From the NCBI GenBank assembly GCA_009774345.1, contig VSNR01000011.1:4819-43299 (forward strand): a stretch of 38,481 nt of DNA, read 5' to 3'. The DNA comes from Lachnospiraceae bacterium. Lineage in GTDB: Bacteria > Bacillota > Clostridia > Lachnospirales > Lachnospiraceae. Positions 31,337-38,481 of this stretch are shown here, piece after piece. The position numbers and the translations under genes were made by a program. The notes under the pieces are model-generated. The model worked only from the letters and a program-made list of their open reading frames with translations. It was not told the origin of the DNA and ran no database searches. How positions within the stretch are numbered: the stretch's first letter is position 1; every line of letters begins with the position of its first letter.

Positions 31337-32929
31337 ATGACTTTTATCCTGCTTCTCGTAGCAATTGTGATTCTGCTCTGCGTGATCGCTGAAAAATTTT
31401 CCGGCAAATTTGGTATGCCGGCGTTAATTCTGTTTATGTTCATCGGTATGCTTTTTGGCAGTGACGGCATCTTTAAGATTCCATTTGATGACTATCATCT
31501 CGCCGAAAATATATGTTCCATCGCGCTGCTGTTTATCATGTTCTACGGTGGTTTTAACCTGAAGTGGGAGCTTGCAAAAGGGGTAGCCGTAAAGTCCGTC
31601 CTTCTGTCTACCATTGGCGTAGCGGTCACGGCGGCAGTCACCGCACTGTTTGTAAGGCTGATTCTCGGCTATACGTGGCCCGAAAGCTTTCTCGTAGGTG
31701 CAGTGCTTGGTTCCACGGACGCTGCGAGTGTGTTTGCCATACTCCGGCAGAAAAAACTCAATCTCAAGGACAGCACTGCTTCCCTGCTGGAGATGGAGAG
31801 CGGCAGTAATGACCCTATGGCATATATGCTGACCTTTATTGCGCTGGGAATCATTTATTCGGGGGAATCAGAGCACATTGTGATGCGTATTTTCCTGCAA
31901 TTAGTCGTCGGCTCTCTGGTTGGTTTGATTTTTGCGCTGCTGACTATCCGTTTGATGACCAAGACAGTGCTGGTATCCGAAGGGCTTGACACGATTTTTA
32001 TGATCGCGATGGTTCTGATCTGCTATGCCCTGTCACAGATTCTTGGCGGAAATGCCTATCTGAGTGTCTATATCATGGGCGTGATTATCGGCAACAGCCG
32101 CATTAAGAGCAAGGCTACTTTGATTCCATTTTTTGACGGCGTGACTTCCCTTGCACAGATTTTGATCTTTTTCCTGCTGGGGCTTCTGACCATTCCGCAT
32201 GAAATGTCAGATGTGATCATCACAGCGATTGTAATTACGGTCCTCCTTACTTTGATCGCAAGACCTGTTGCTGTTTTCCTGCTGTTAAAGCCTTTCCACT
32301 GCTCTGCGCGGCAATGCCTGCTGGTATCGTGGGCAGGTCTGCGCGGCGCTTCCTCGTCGGTGTTTGCCATTATGGCGGTGGCTGGCGGCGTGATCATGCC
32401 GCACAATCTGTTCCACATTGTGTTTATGGTTTCGCTGTTCTCTGTTGCCATACAGGGAACACTGCTTCCAAGAGTGGCTGAAAAGCTGGATATGATCGAC
32501 GAAAATGAAGATGTCCGCAAAACCTTTAACGATTATCAGGAAGACGCTTCCATCACGCTGATCCGCATGTACATACCAAAAGGGCACAACTGGGAAAACA
32601 AACTGGTCAAGGAGGTATCCTTTCCGACAGGCTCCCTTGCACTGATGATTAAGAGAAATCATGAAACCATCATCACGAAGGGCGATACGCTGATCCTTGC
32701 GGGTGACAGCGTGATTCTGAGCGCGCCATCCTACAATCCAAGCGGCGACGAGCTACTCGATGAAATCTTTATTGACCGCTATCATCCTTGGTGCAACCGC
32801 GCCATCGCAGACTTAAATCTGGCGCCGGATGAACTGATTGCAATGATTATGCGCGGAGAAGAATCTCTGATTCCCGATGGCAAGACAAGAATTTTAGAAG
32901 GTGACAGAGTGGTGACTTACCGTGAGTAA
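31337..32929 (+). CDS. Cation/proton antiporter, CvrA/NhaP2 type with C-terminal RCK domain
   Basis: 530 residues: about 12 membrane helices (1-395), then a TrkA_C/RCK_C-type cytosolic domain (about 405-490) and a further tail domain. CPA1 signature residues: GSTDAASVFAIL (Thr127-Asp128) and ESGSNDPMAY (Asn158-Asp159). The RCK_C segment (LVKEVSFPTGSLALMIKRNHETIITKGDTLILAGDSVIL) suggests ligand gating; in Firmicutes such domains often bind c-di-AMP, which is inference here. It exports K+ or Na+ in exchange for H+. AGAAAGGA precedes the ATG by 8-9 nt. Confidence 0.92.
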   Translation: MTFILLLVAIVILLCVIAEKFSGKFGMPALILFMFIGMLFGSDGIFKIPFDDYHLAENICSIALLFIMFYGGFNLKWELAKGVAVKSVLLSTIGVAVTAAVTALFVRLILGYTWPESFLVGAVLGSTDAASVFAILRQKKLNLKDSTASLLEMESGSNDPMAYMLTFIALGIIYSGESEHIVMRIFLQLVVGSLVGLIFALLTIRLMTKTVLVSEGLDTIFMIAMVLICYALSQILGGNAYLSVYIMGVIIGNSRIKSKATLIPFFDGVTSLAQILIFFLLGLLTIPHEMSDVIITAIVITVLLTLIARPVAVFLLLKPFHCSARQCLLVSWAGLRGASSSVFAIMAVAGGVIMPHNLFHIVFMVSLFSVAIQGTLLPRVAEKLDMIDENEDVRKTFNDYQEDASITLIRMYIPKGHNWENKLVKEVSFPTGSLALMIKRNHETIITKGDTLILAGDSVILSAPSYNPSGDELLDEIFIDRYHPWCNRAIADLNLAPDELIAMIMRGEESLIPDGKTRILEGDRVVTYRE

Positions 32930-32947
32930 GCAGCCACTCTGTCTGAT
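32903..32947 (+). terminator. Terminator at the antiporter 3' end
   Basis: 10-bp stem (GACAGAGTGG / CCACTCTGTC) with an inner CTTAC / GTAAG hairpin and a following TTTT. It overlaps the last antiporter codons and sits between two convergent genes. Confidence 0.7.
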
Positions 32948-32948
32948 T

Positions 32949-34967
32949 TTACTTTTCCAGCACTATACATTCAAACGATTGCAAAGTGATCTTTCCTTTT
33001 AACTGCTCTCCTGTCTCAATATTCCGATAACACGCCAACAATTCTACCTCTGCCGCTTCCCTGTTAAAATTTTGCACAAACCATAGCTGTCTGTTAGGAT
33101 CTTTGCGCTCATTTACCGTCACGCCCATCGGAAAAGTGATCTGCATCCTGCATCCGAGCCCCTTCCTTTGCAGAATTTCTCGATAAAAGGCTCTCAGAAA
33201 ATCAGCTTCATTCACAGATGCAATGTAATATGCCTCTCCCTTTCCATACACATTTTTGGTGAGTGCAGGATACCCCGCATAAAAATCATGCTGATACGAC
33301 GCAAGTACTTCAGCGCCCTTGGTATGAACCAACCCGCAAATCCCCTCGATTCGATATTTTTTATCCTGATATTCTACACAGTTCTCACAGTAGCCGTCTG
33401 GCACATCCATCTCCTCTGGTACAATTCCAAGAACATCTTCAAGCGGATGCCTGTCCAGATACACCAAATCTGTGTCATTTACCTCGCCGCTCCAAGAAGT
33501 CGTTACATAACATCCACCCTGCTCCACAAAGCTTCTCACACGTTCCGCATAACCCTTGCGATACATATAATTTAATGGCGCCACGACAATTTCGTACTTA
33601 TCCAAATCACATGTCATATCAATAATATCAACATCTACGCCCATTTCCCAGAAAGGACGAAAATAGGATAAAAATATCGGAAAATATTGTATACTATTAT
33701 CTATCGCCTTGGCATCTTCTACTGCCCACCAGTTTTCCCAGTCAAAAATCAACGCAATCTGTGCCTGATTACAAGTTCCGATTACCTTGGGCGAAAGCTG
33801 CTCGAGGCGTTCTCCAAGCTGTGCCACATCCCGAAAAACTCTTGTGTTTTCGCCGTTTTTGTGATCGACAACTGCTCCATGATATTTCTCACTGCTGCCC
33901 CTGCTCTTTCGCCACTGAAAATACTGTACACTGTCAGAACCGCACGCAATCGCCTGAAGAGAAGATAACGCATGCATCCCTGGCCGCTTTAGTCGGTTTT
34001 TGTCCCGCCAGTTTACTATAGAAGGTGTGCTTTCCATCATCAAAAAGCTCTCCGACTTCAAACTGCGGACCAAGCTGTGAGAGGCGGCTGCCTCAGCCGC
34101 CGTCTGCAATTCATCTGCACCGCTATGCCAGTCTGGATAACAATCCCATGAAACGAAATCAAATTCCTTTGACCACTGAAAATAATCTAACGGACGGAAA
34201 AATGCCATTAGATTTGTCGTGATCGGAAGCGCACTGTAACTGCGCACTGTGCGAATTTCCTCTTTACTAAAATCTAACTGCTGACTGCTGGCAAACCGTT
34301 TCCAGTCAAGATTCAGCCCGTGAAGCAGATCTTCACCGCGGGATGAGGTGCTTCGAATCTGCGACCAGTCTGTGTACGTATGACTCCAAAACGACGTCCA
34401 CCATGCCTTGTTCAGACAATCCAAAGAACCATATTTTTCTTTCAACCATGTCCTGAATGCATTCTGACAATTGCTGCAATGACACGCACCATCCCTGCCA
34501 TTATTACCAATCTCATTCGAGATATGCCACCCAATCACCCCTGGATGTCTGCCAAAGCGCTCTGCCAGTTTTTGATCAATCTGTCTTGTCTTTTCCCTCA
34601 TAATCAGAGAACTAGGACAATAATTATGCCGCTTTCCTATGTCATATCGTATACCATCCTCTCCCACTTGCCGCACTTCCTCATACCGATCTGCAAGCCA
34701 ATGCGGCATAGCCCCTGTCGGCGTTGCCAGAATCGTATAGATACCATTTTCATACAAATTCTGTATGATATCCGCAAGCCAGTCCAGATCATACTTCCCC
34801 TCCTCTGGCTCGAGTCTGCTCCACGCAAAGATTCCCAGCGAGACACAGTTTACCTTCGCCTTTTTCATCAGACGAATATCCTCTGCCAAAATCTCTGGAC
34901 AATCCAGCCATTGATCGGGGTTATAATCCCCTCCATGTAAAATTCCTATATTGTTTCCAATCTGCAT
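32949..34967 (-). CDS. Beta-galactosidase, GH42
   Basis: 672 residues, full family length. Acid/base Glu152 in WHISNEIGN, nucleophile Glu312 in FLMMESTPS. Zinc-type Cys at 117, 162, 164 and 167 (CHCSNC). The TIM barrel (about 1-390), trimerisation domain (about 395-600) and C-terminal beta domain are present. No signal peptide, so it hydrolyses internalised galactosides. GAGGAG lies 10 nt before the ATG. Its own promoter and palindromic operator suggest sugar-responsive repression; no regulator is adjacent. Confidence 0.95.
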   Translation of the reverse strand: MQIGNNIGILHGGDYNPDQWLDCPEILAEDIRLMKKAKVNCVSLGIFAWSRLEPEEGKYDLDWLADIIQNLYENGIYTILATPTGAMPHWLADRYEEVRQVGEDGIRYDIGKRHNYCPSSLIMREKTRQIDQKLAERFGRHPGVIGWHISNEIGNNGRDGACHCSNCQNAFRTWLKEKYGSLDCLNKAWWTSFWSHTYTDWSQIRSTSSRGEDLLHGLNLDWKRFASSQQLDFSKEEIRTVRSYSALPITTNLMAFFRPLDYFQWSKEFDFVSWDCYPDWHSGADELQTAAEAAASHSLVRSLKSESFLMMESTPSIVNWRDKNRLKRPGMHALSSLQAIACGSDSVQYFQWRKSRGSSEKYHGAVVDHKNGENTRVFRDVAQLGERLEQLSPKVIGTCNQAQIALIFDWENWWAVEDAKAIDNSIQYFPIFLSYFRPFWEMGVDVDIIDMTCDLDKYEIVVAPLNYMYRKGYAERVRSFVEQGGCYVTTSWSGEVNDTDLVYLDRHPLEDVLGIVPEEMDVPDGYCENCVEYQDKKYRIEGICGLVHTKGAEVLASYQHDFYAGYPALTKNVYGKGEAYYIASVNEADFLRAFYREILQRKGLGCRMQITFPMGVTVNERKDPNRQLWFVQNFNREAAEVELLACYRNIETGEQLKGKITLQSFECIVLEK

Positions 34968-34995
34968 ACACTCTGTTCTCCTCTGTTATAGTTTT

Positions 34996-35034
34996 ATATC
35001 ATGTCATCCATTCATGATATCTACAACCATTATA
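34996..35034 (-). promoter_or_regulatory. GH42 promoter with downstream operator
   Basis: Extended -10 TGCTATAAT (35029-35034 on minus). The inverted repeat ATATCATG / CATGATAT (34996-35003, 35013-35020, 9-nt spacer) overlaps or follows the expected start site, the position of a repressor operator. Confidence 0.55.
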
Positions 35035-35071
35035 GCATAGTCTATCGAATATCATCTGAAATTTTTGAAAT

Positions 35072-35116
35072 TTCTATTCCACTTCTATTCCATCTAAAAA
35101 GTCCTTGCAGTATAAT
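35072..35116 (+). promoter_or_regulatory. Promoter with 11-bp direct repeat
   Basis: TTCTATTCCA occurs twice, 11 bp apart (35072-35082, 35083-35093), immediately 17 bp before TATAAT (35111-35116). The repeat takes the place of a -35 box, suggesting activator dependence. It drives the DUF4291 remnant and possibly the operon at 35316. Confidence 0.5.
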
Positions 35117-35155
35117 AGAAAAAACACTGCAACATAGAAAATTACAAGCCAAAGA

Positions 35156-35261
35156 AAAGGATCTCAACCGTATGACATGGATTAAGCCATCCTTTCTGTG
35201 GCTGATGTACCGCTCAAACTGGGAGAACGAAAAAGAATCAGAAATGCATCTTAGCCCTTGA
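35156..35261 (+). pseudogene. Remnant of a DUF4291 gene
   Basis: The frame KDLNRMTWIKPSFLWLMYRS carries the conserved MTWIKPSFLW-MYRS motif of DUF4291, whose proteins are about 190-200 residues. Only about 35 residues remain; the frame stops at 35261 and no start with a ribosome site lies upstream. The rest of the gene is absent, so this is a deletion remnant in front of the 35316 operon. Confidence 0.65.
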
Positions 35262-35315
35262 CATCTAGATAAAACCATCAGAACCCGGCTGAACATGAAA
35301 TAAGGAGAAAGAACT

Positions 35316-36041
35316 ATGAGCGTTGATTTAAACTTTTGGAAATATCAAGATGGCATATACCTAGATCATGCAAGCGTATACCAAAAAGCCTGCTGTGACA
35401 ATCATATTGTCGAGGGATTATCTCCCCTGCCAATTGAGGAGATCTTATCAGCGACTGCAAAGGCATTCCCTGAATGGACTTGCCTTGATTCGTTTCATTA
35501 TGAGCACAATGAACAAGGCTCTTTTCAGATCTCGACAACACCGCAAACCGTTCGTTTTGACTGCTACGCTATGAAGCAGGCTAATATGAAGCGTTTTTCC
35601 TCTGTCCTGTCCGCGTTTGGCTGTCCGCTCTATGACCCTCAGCAAGGTGTCCGCTTTGATAAAATGGTAATTTTTCTAGTTGATGAGGCAGGCAGCTATC
35701 AAGCACAGACCGAACAGGAATTTTCCCGTCTGCTCCCACGTTTGGAAATGACAACCCATGTGGGCACATGGGAGGAGTATGTTACTCTCTCCAAAACACT
35801 CCAGCATATTCATTACAACGCCATCATCCACCGCGCAAAAACTTTGACAAAAGTAGCTTCATTTATGCGGTTTGGGAATGCATGGGCAAACCGCCCCTGC
35901 CAGTGCAAGACCGCCCTGCTCTCAGATCAGGAGCAGGCATCCGCGCTTTTGGAGGAACTGTTGATAAAATCAATCCAGCGCGTGGTAGCGGATTTTCTTG
36001 AGCGGACGTATTATGGGGAGGAAGATGGTTATGATTTATGA
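35316..36041 (+). CDS. Unknown cytosolic protein, first gene of GH5 operon
   Basis: 241 residues. AAGGAG lies 8 nt before the ATG. Mixed alpha/beta, no signal or membrane segment: SVDLNFWKYQDGIYLDHASVYQKACC, GSFQISTTPQTVRFDCYAM, SAFGCPLYDPQQGVRFD, then a helical C-terminus. I do not recognise a characterised family. It overlaps the GH5 gene by 11 nt, which implies coupled translation and probably linked function. Confidence 0.7.
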   Translation: MSVDLNFWKYQDGIYLDHASVYQKACCDNHIVEGLSPLPIEEILSATAKAFPEWTCLDSFHYEHNEQGSFQISTTPQTVRFDCYAMKQANMKRFSSVLSAFGCPLYDPQQGVRFDKMVIFLVDEAGSYQAQTEQEFSRLLPRLEMTTHVGTWEEYVTLSKTLQHIHYNAIIHRAKTLTKVASFMRFGNAWANRPCQCKTALLSDQEQASALLEELLIKSIQRVVADFLERTYYGEEDGYDL

Positions 36042-37080
36042 ACAATTTAAAAAAGGGATTAATATTGGCGGCTGGCTGTCACAGTATGATATTATTGCAG
36101 AGAAGCCTTTGACAGAAGACAGCCTGCGACAGCATTTTGACTCTTTTATCAAGGAAGACGATATCCGGCAGATTGCATCGTGGCAGTTCGACCATATCCG
36201 CCTGCCTATTAGCGGATACCTGATTTATGACGTGGAGGGGAATCACCTAAATTCTGATACATTAGAATATCTTTATAAATGTATAAAATGGTGTTCTGAC
36301 TGCCATTTGAACATTGTGTTGGATTTGCATGATATCTATGGAAACGTATATGGTGCAATGGACAGTGCCATGCCGCTGCTGACAGATGCCGATTTACAGG
36401 AGCGCTTTATAAGAGTTTGGGAATTGCTGGCACAAGAGCTGTTAAATGTCCAAGGCACGGTAATCATGTTCGAACTGTTAAATGAGGTCTCTGATGCCAG
36501 CGGGTCTTATCCCTTTTCGGACATTGCCGGAGAACACTATGATTTTTCGCATAAAGAATCGCTGCTGTGGAACAAATTGTATAAGAGGTGCATCGAAAGG
36601 ATAAGGCGCATTGACCCGGACCGCTTTATTTTAGTGGGAAGCAATGGGCAGAATAGCGTCGTTTATCTGAAAGAGCTGGAGATATTGGATGACCCGGCAG
36701 TTTTTTATAATTTTCATTATTATGACCCACAGGTATTCACCCATCAGCAGGCAGATTTCTCGGAAGAGATGAGGGAATCTGATCAGGCAGTGGGCTACCC
36801 GGATGATATTTCGGGCTTTGCCGCTTATCTGGATGCCCATCTGATGGAACGACTGTTGCAGCATGCGATTGATTTTATAAAGGAGACCGGAAAAGAGTTA
36901 TATTGCGGTGAGTTCGGAGTGATTGCACACGCCCCTGCACAGGCTTCCATGAAGTGGGCAAGCGACCTGACGGAGATTCTGGGAGAGAACCATATCGGTT
37001 ATGCGTTATGGAACTACAAATATCTGGATTTTGGATTATTGGACATGGATGGAAAGCCATGCAGCAGTTTATTTGGGTAA
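36031..37080 (+). CDS. GH5 family glycoside hydrolase, intracellular
   Basis: 349 residues from the ATG at 36031 (GGGGAGG 9 nt upstream; earlier in-frame ATGs overlap the site). TIM-barrel GH5: GINIGGWLSQYD at the N-terminus, HIRLPISGYL, LDLHDIYGN, acid/base Glu152 in FELLNEV, FNFHYYDPQVFTHQ, nucleophile Glu294 in LYCGEFGV, and ALWNYKYLDFGL. No signal peptide or carbohydrate-binding module, so it should act on short beta-glucan or mannan oligosaccharides, or glycosides, in the cytosol. Confidence 0.9.
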   Translation: MIYEQFKKGINIGGWLSQYDIIAEKPLTEDSLRQHFDSFIKEDDIRQIASWQFDHIRLPISGYLIYDVEGNHLNSDTLEYLYKCIKWCSDCHLNIVLDLHDIYGNVYGAMDSAMPLLTDADLQERFIRVWELLAQELLNVQGTVIMFELLNEVSDASGSYPFSDIAGEHYDFSHKESLLWNKLYKRCIERIRRIDPDRFILVGSNGQNSVVYLKELEILDDPAVFYNFHYYDPQVFTHQQADFSEEMRESDQAVGYPDDISGFAAYLDAHLMERLLQHAIDFIKETGKELYCGEFGVIAHAPAQASMKWASDLTEILGENHIGYALWNYKYLDFGLLDMDGKPCSSLFG

Positions 37081-37134
37081 AATTAGGAAAGCTTTGGTCA
37101 GGCTTCAAGATATCGCAGACTGGGGAGGGAAACA

Positions 37135-37992
37135 ATGAATAGGGAGCTTGAAAAAATAAAATATGATTTTATAGAACAGGCAAAACAGATGGACAGCGTC
37201 TTAGGCGCATGGAATTTTGGCTCGGAGACTCATAATCTGTCAGATGATTATTCGGATGTAGATATTGTGCTGCTGGTTGACGGAAAGCAATTTGACCAGT
37301 TTCCGTTTTATCTGGAAAGATGTTTAGAAAATATAAGTGCCAAAATAATCCTGTGCTGGCCGGAAAGATTTAACAGTGGAGCGATTATAAATAATGGTTA
37401 TTTGTTGTTAAGTGGTTCCAATATTTTTCAATTTGATGTTTTTTTGTTAAATACCGAAAGATTAGATGATTATATGTGCCGTCTGCATTATACAGGACTT
37501 AAAAAAGCAGACATTATTTTTGACAAAACAGGTATGGTCAATAAATTGATGGAACTGCGCCTGACAGGAAATCTGTGGAGCGATGATGTGCCCTACCTTG
37601 AAAAGACATACTGGTACCACGCGAATATGACAGGCAAGTACCTGAAAAGAAAGGACTATTTCAAGTTGAATCATGTTTTGCATACCATGTTTGAAACACA
37701 TATGTCTATGCTGCTTGTGGGTTTTGATAAAATCACATGGGGAGGAAGCGCGAATAAATTACATTTTATTCCCATAGATAAACAGACTCATTTGAAAAAG
37801 TATGACTGCCCTAAAGACCTTGAAGGTGTGGAGCAAAACTTGATAAGCTGCATGAGATGGTTTCAGGCAGATGCAAAAGAGGTTCATGATTTAAAGGGAT
37901 TGGATTATTCTACATATCTTGGGGATACAGTAATCAATAGCTGGATATCACAAAGGACAGATTCTGTTTTGCCTAATGGATTGGAGAAATAG
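37135..37992 (+). CDS. Nucleotidyltransferase, aminoglycoside-6-adenylyltransferase-like
   Basis: 285 residues. NTase core GAWNFGSETHNLSDDYSDVDIVLLV (24-48) with GS (29-30) and the catalytic SDVD (Asp41, Asp43); further residues (FQFDVFLLNTERLDDY, SDDVPYLEKTYWYHANMTGKYLKRKDYFKLNHV) fit the streptomycin-adenylyltransferase (ANT6/AadK) layout. GGAGG lies before the ATG. Third gene after GH5, 54 bp apart. Whether it confers resistance or modifies another small molecule cannot be told; the distance from known ANT(6) enzymes appears large. Confidence 0.8.
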   Translation: MNRELEKIKYDFIEQAKQMDSVLGAWNFGSETHNLSDDYSDVDIVLLVDGKQFDQFPFYLERCLENISAKIILCWPERFNSGAIINNGYLLLSGSNIFQFDVFLLNTERLDDYMCRLHYTGLKKADIIFDKTGMVNKLMELRLTGNLWSDDVPYLEKTYWYHANMTGKYLKRKDYFKLNHVLHTMFETHMSMLLVGFDKITWGGSANKLHFIPIDKQTHLKKYDCPKDLEGVEQNLISCMRWFQADAKEVHDLKGLDYSTYLGDTVINSWISQRTDSVLPNGLEK

Positions 37993-38049
37993 ATACATGG
38001 TAAAAATGACAATTACCAACATAAAATAGTTTTTGCAAAAAAGATAATT

Positions 38050-38089
38050 AAGCGGCAGCTTCCTTTTATGAAAAGGACTGCCGCTTTTT
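38050..38089 (+). terminator. Terminator of the 35316-37992 operon
   Basis: AAGCGGCAG / CTGCCGCTT (9 bp) enclosing TCCTTTT / AAAAGGA, then TTTTT. Confidence 0.8.
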
Positions 38090-38315
38090 AGCAAGATTAT
38101 GTACCTTGTGCGAATGCTTATGTACGGTAAAGAAGCAAGCAACCGAAAACAAGAGATAGGCCGCCAGCACCACACTATTCCGAACCAAAGACCAAAAGAC
38201 AAACATTGTGGAAATGTGCATAACAGGCTATGGAATCCCTCTCACTCATTCTATCTTTAATACTAAAACTTATTTTTTGTCGAGAAATACGGAATTGCTA
38301 AATCAAGTTCCCTAC
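38090..38315. other. Intergenic stretch without a supported gene
   Basis: No frame with a ribosome site was found. A 46-residue hydrophobic frame on minus (38066-38206) lacks a ribosome site and runs into the terminator hairpin, so it is not called. Confidence 0.6.
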
Positions 38316-38344
38316 TTGACAACAGCTACCAATCGTGCTATTAT
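38316..38344 (+). promoter_or_regulatory. Near-consensus promoter of the right-edge gene
   Basis: TTGACA (perfect -35), 17-bp spacer, TATTAT (5/6 to the -10). Confidence 0.8.
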
Positions 38345-38348
38345 TTGC

Positions 38349-38379
38349 TTTGTGAATATTTATTACGAATATTCGCAAA
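38349..38379 (+). promoter_or_regulatory. Palindromic operator over the start site
   Basis: TTTGTGAATATT, 7-nt spacer, AATATTCGCAAA: 12-bp arms with one mismatch. It begins 4 bp after the -10, where a bound repressor blocks initiation, as in TetR autoregulation. Confidence 0.7.
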
Positions 38380-38409
38380 TACAATTCAGAAGAAAGGAGA
38401 AGTGAAACT

Positions 38410-38481
38410 ATGCCGTCAAAGCCAGTCCTTTCGGACGCTGATAAAAAAGCAATCCGCAAAAAGCTGGAAGAACTATGCGAG
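38410..38481 (+). CDS. Start of a probable TetR-type regulator, cut by window
   Basis: Only 24 codons are visible: MPSKPVLSDADKKAIRKKLE followed by ELCE. The basic, helical start resembles the first helix of TetR/AcrR proteins, and the operator just upstream supports a self-repressing regulator. AAAGGAG lies 10 nt before the ATG. The fold itself is outside the window. Confidence 0.5.
   Translation, partial: MPSKPVLSDADKKAIRKKLEELCE

Noticed and set aside
38066..38206. 46-residue hydrophobic minus-strand frame
   Set aside because: No ribosome site, and its 3' end falls in the operon terminator hairpin.

Overview
The window reads as chromosome of a gut-type Lachnospiraceae/Clostridia bacterium (Bacillota). 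The grounds are strong AGGAGG-type ribosome sites, LeuRS, SMI1 and Uma2 proteins typical of that group, a Clostridia-type [FeFe] hydrogenase, cytoplasmic GH42 and GH5 glycosidases, a class B sortase with a leucine-rich surface protein, and several small toxin-antitoxin loci. No rRNA, tRNA, CRISPR array, transposase or phage module was seen. The genus is not assigned.

Layout. Positions 1-2075 (minus) hold a sortase B and a secreted LRR protein cut by the window edge. Positions 2131-2596 are a compact island that looks like a type I toxin-antitoxin locus: a 34-residue membrane peptide on plus with a structured leader, facing a candidate antisense RNA on minus. Positions 2574-5755 (minus) hold leuS followed by a truncated LeuRS-like paralogue that has lost the catalytic core. 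Positions 5892-6800 hold a zeta-toxin pair bracketed by a 20-bp direct repeat. Positions 6765-12447 (minus) hold single genes: GNAT, PHP phosphatase, Uma2, cytidylate-kinase-like, RtcB, a 34-residue peptide, a secreted Ca-binding-repeat protein and DUF3737. A plus-strand SMI1/KNR4 gene sits at 12593.

Positions 13373-18314 (minus) form an operon with its own promoter: HD nucleotidase, class III Fic protein and a heterodimeric ABC exporter. Positions 18402-25473 (minus) hold an unusual transport set: a lipoprotein solute-binding protein with a propeller-like N-terminal half, two sugar-type ABC permeases, and an HlyD-type adaptor in the permease operon. The solute-binding gene and the permease operon share a near-identical promoter/operator (11-bp-period direct repeat plus extended -10), so they look like one regulon. 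Between them lies a mazEF pair, its mazE broken by an amber codon, bracketed by two 96-bp direct repeats.

Positions 25692-30069 (minus) carry an [FeFe] hydrogenase, an unknown protein and a glycogen debranching enzyme. Positions 30192-32929 (plus) carry a structured leader, a membrane protein, two one-helix membrane peptides and a CPA1/NhaP2-type cation/proton antiporter. Positions 32949-34967 (minus) carry a GH42 beta-galactosidase with a promoter and palindromic operator. Positions 35072-37992 (plus) carry a DUF4291 remnant and a three-gene operon: unknown protein, intracellular GH5 glycosidase, nucleotidyltransferase. The right edge begins a regulator gene (probably TetR-like) behind a near-consensus promoter and a 12-bp-arm palindrome.

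All calls come from reading translated sequence and motifs; no database search was run. Promoters, operators and RNA elements are pattern matches only.
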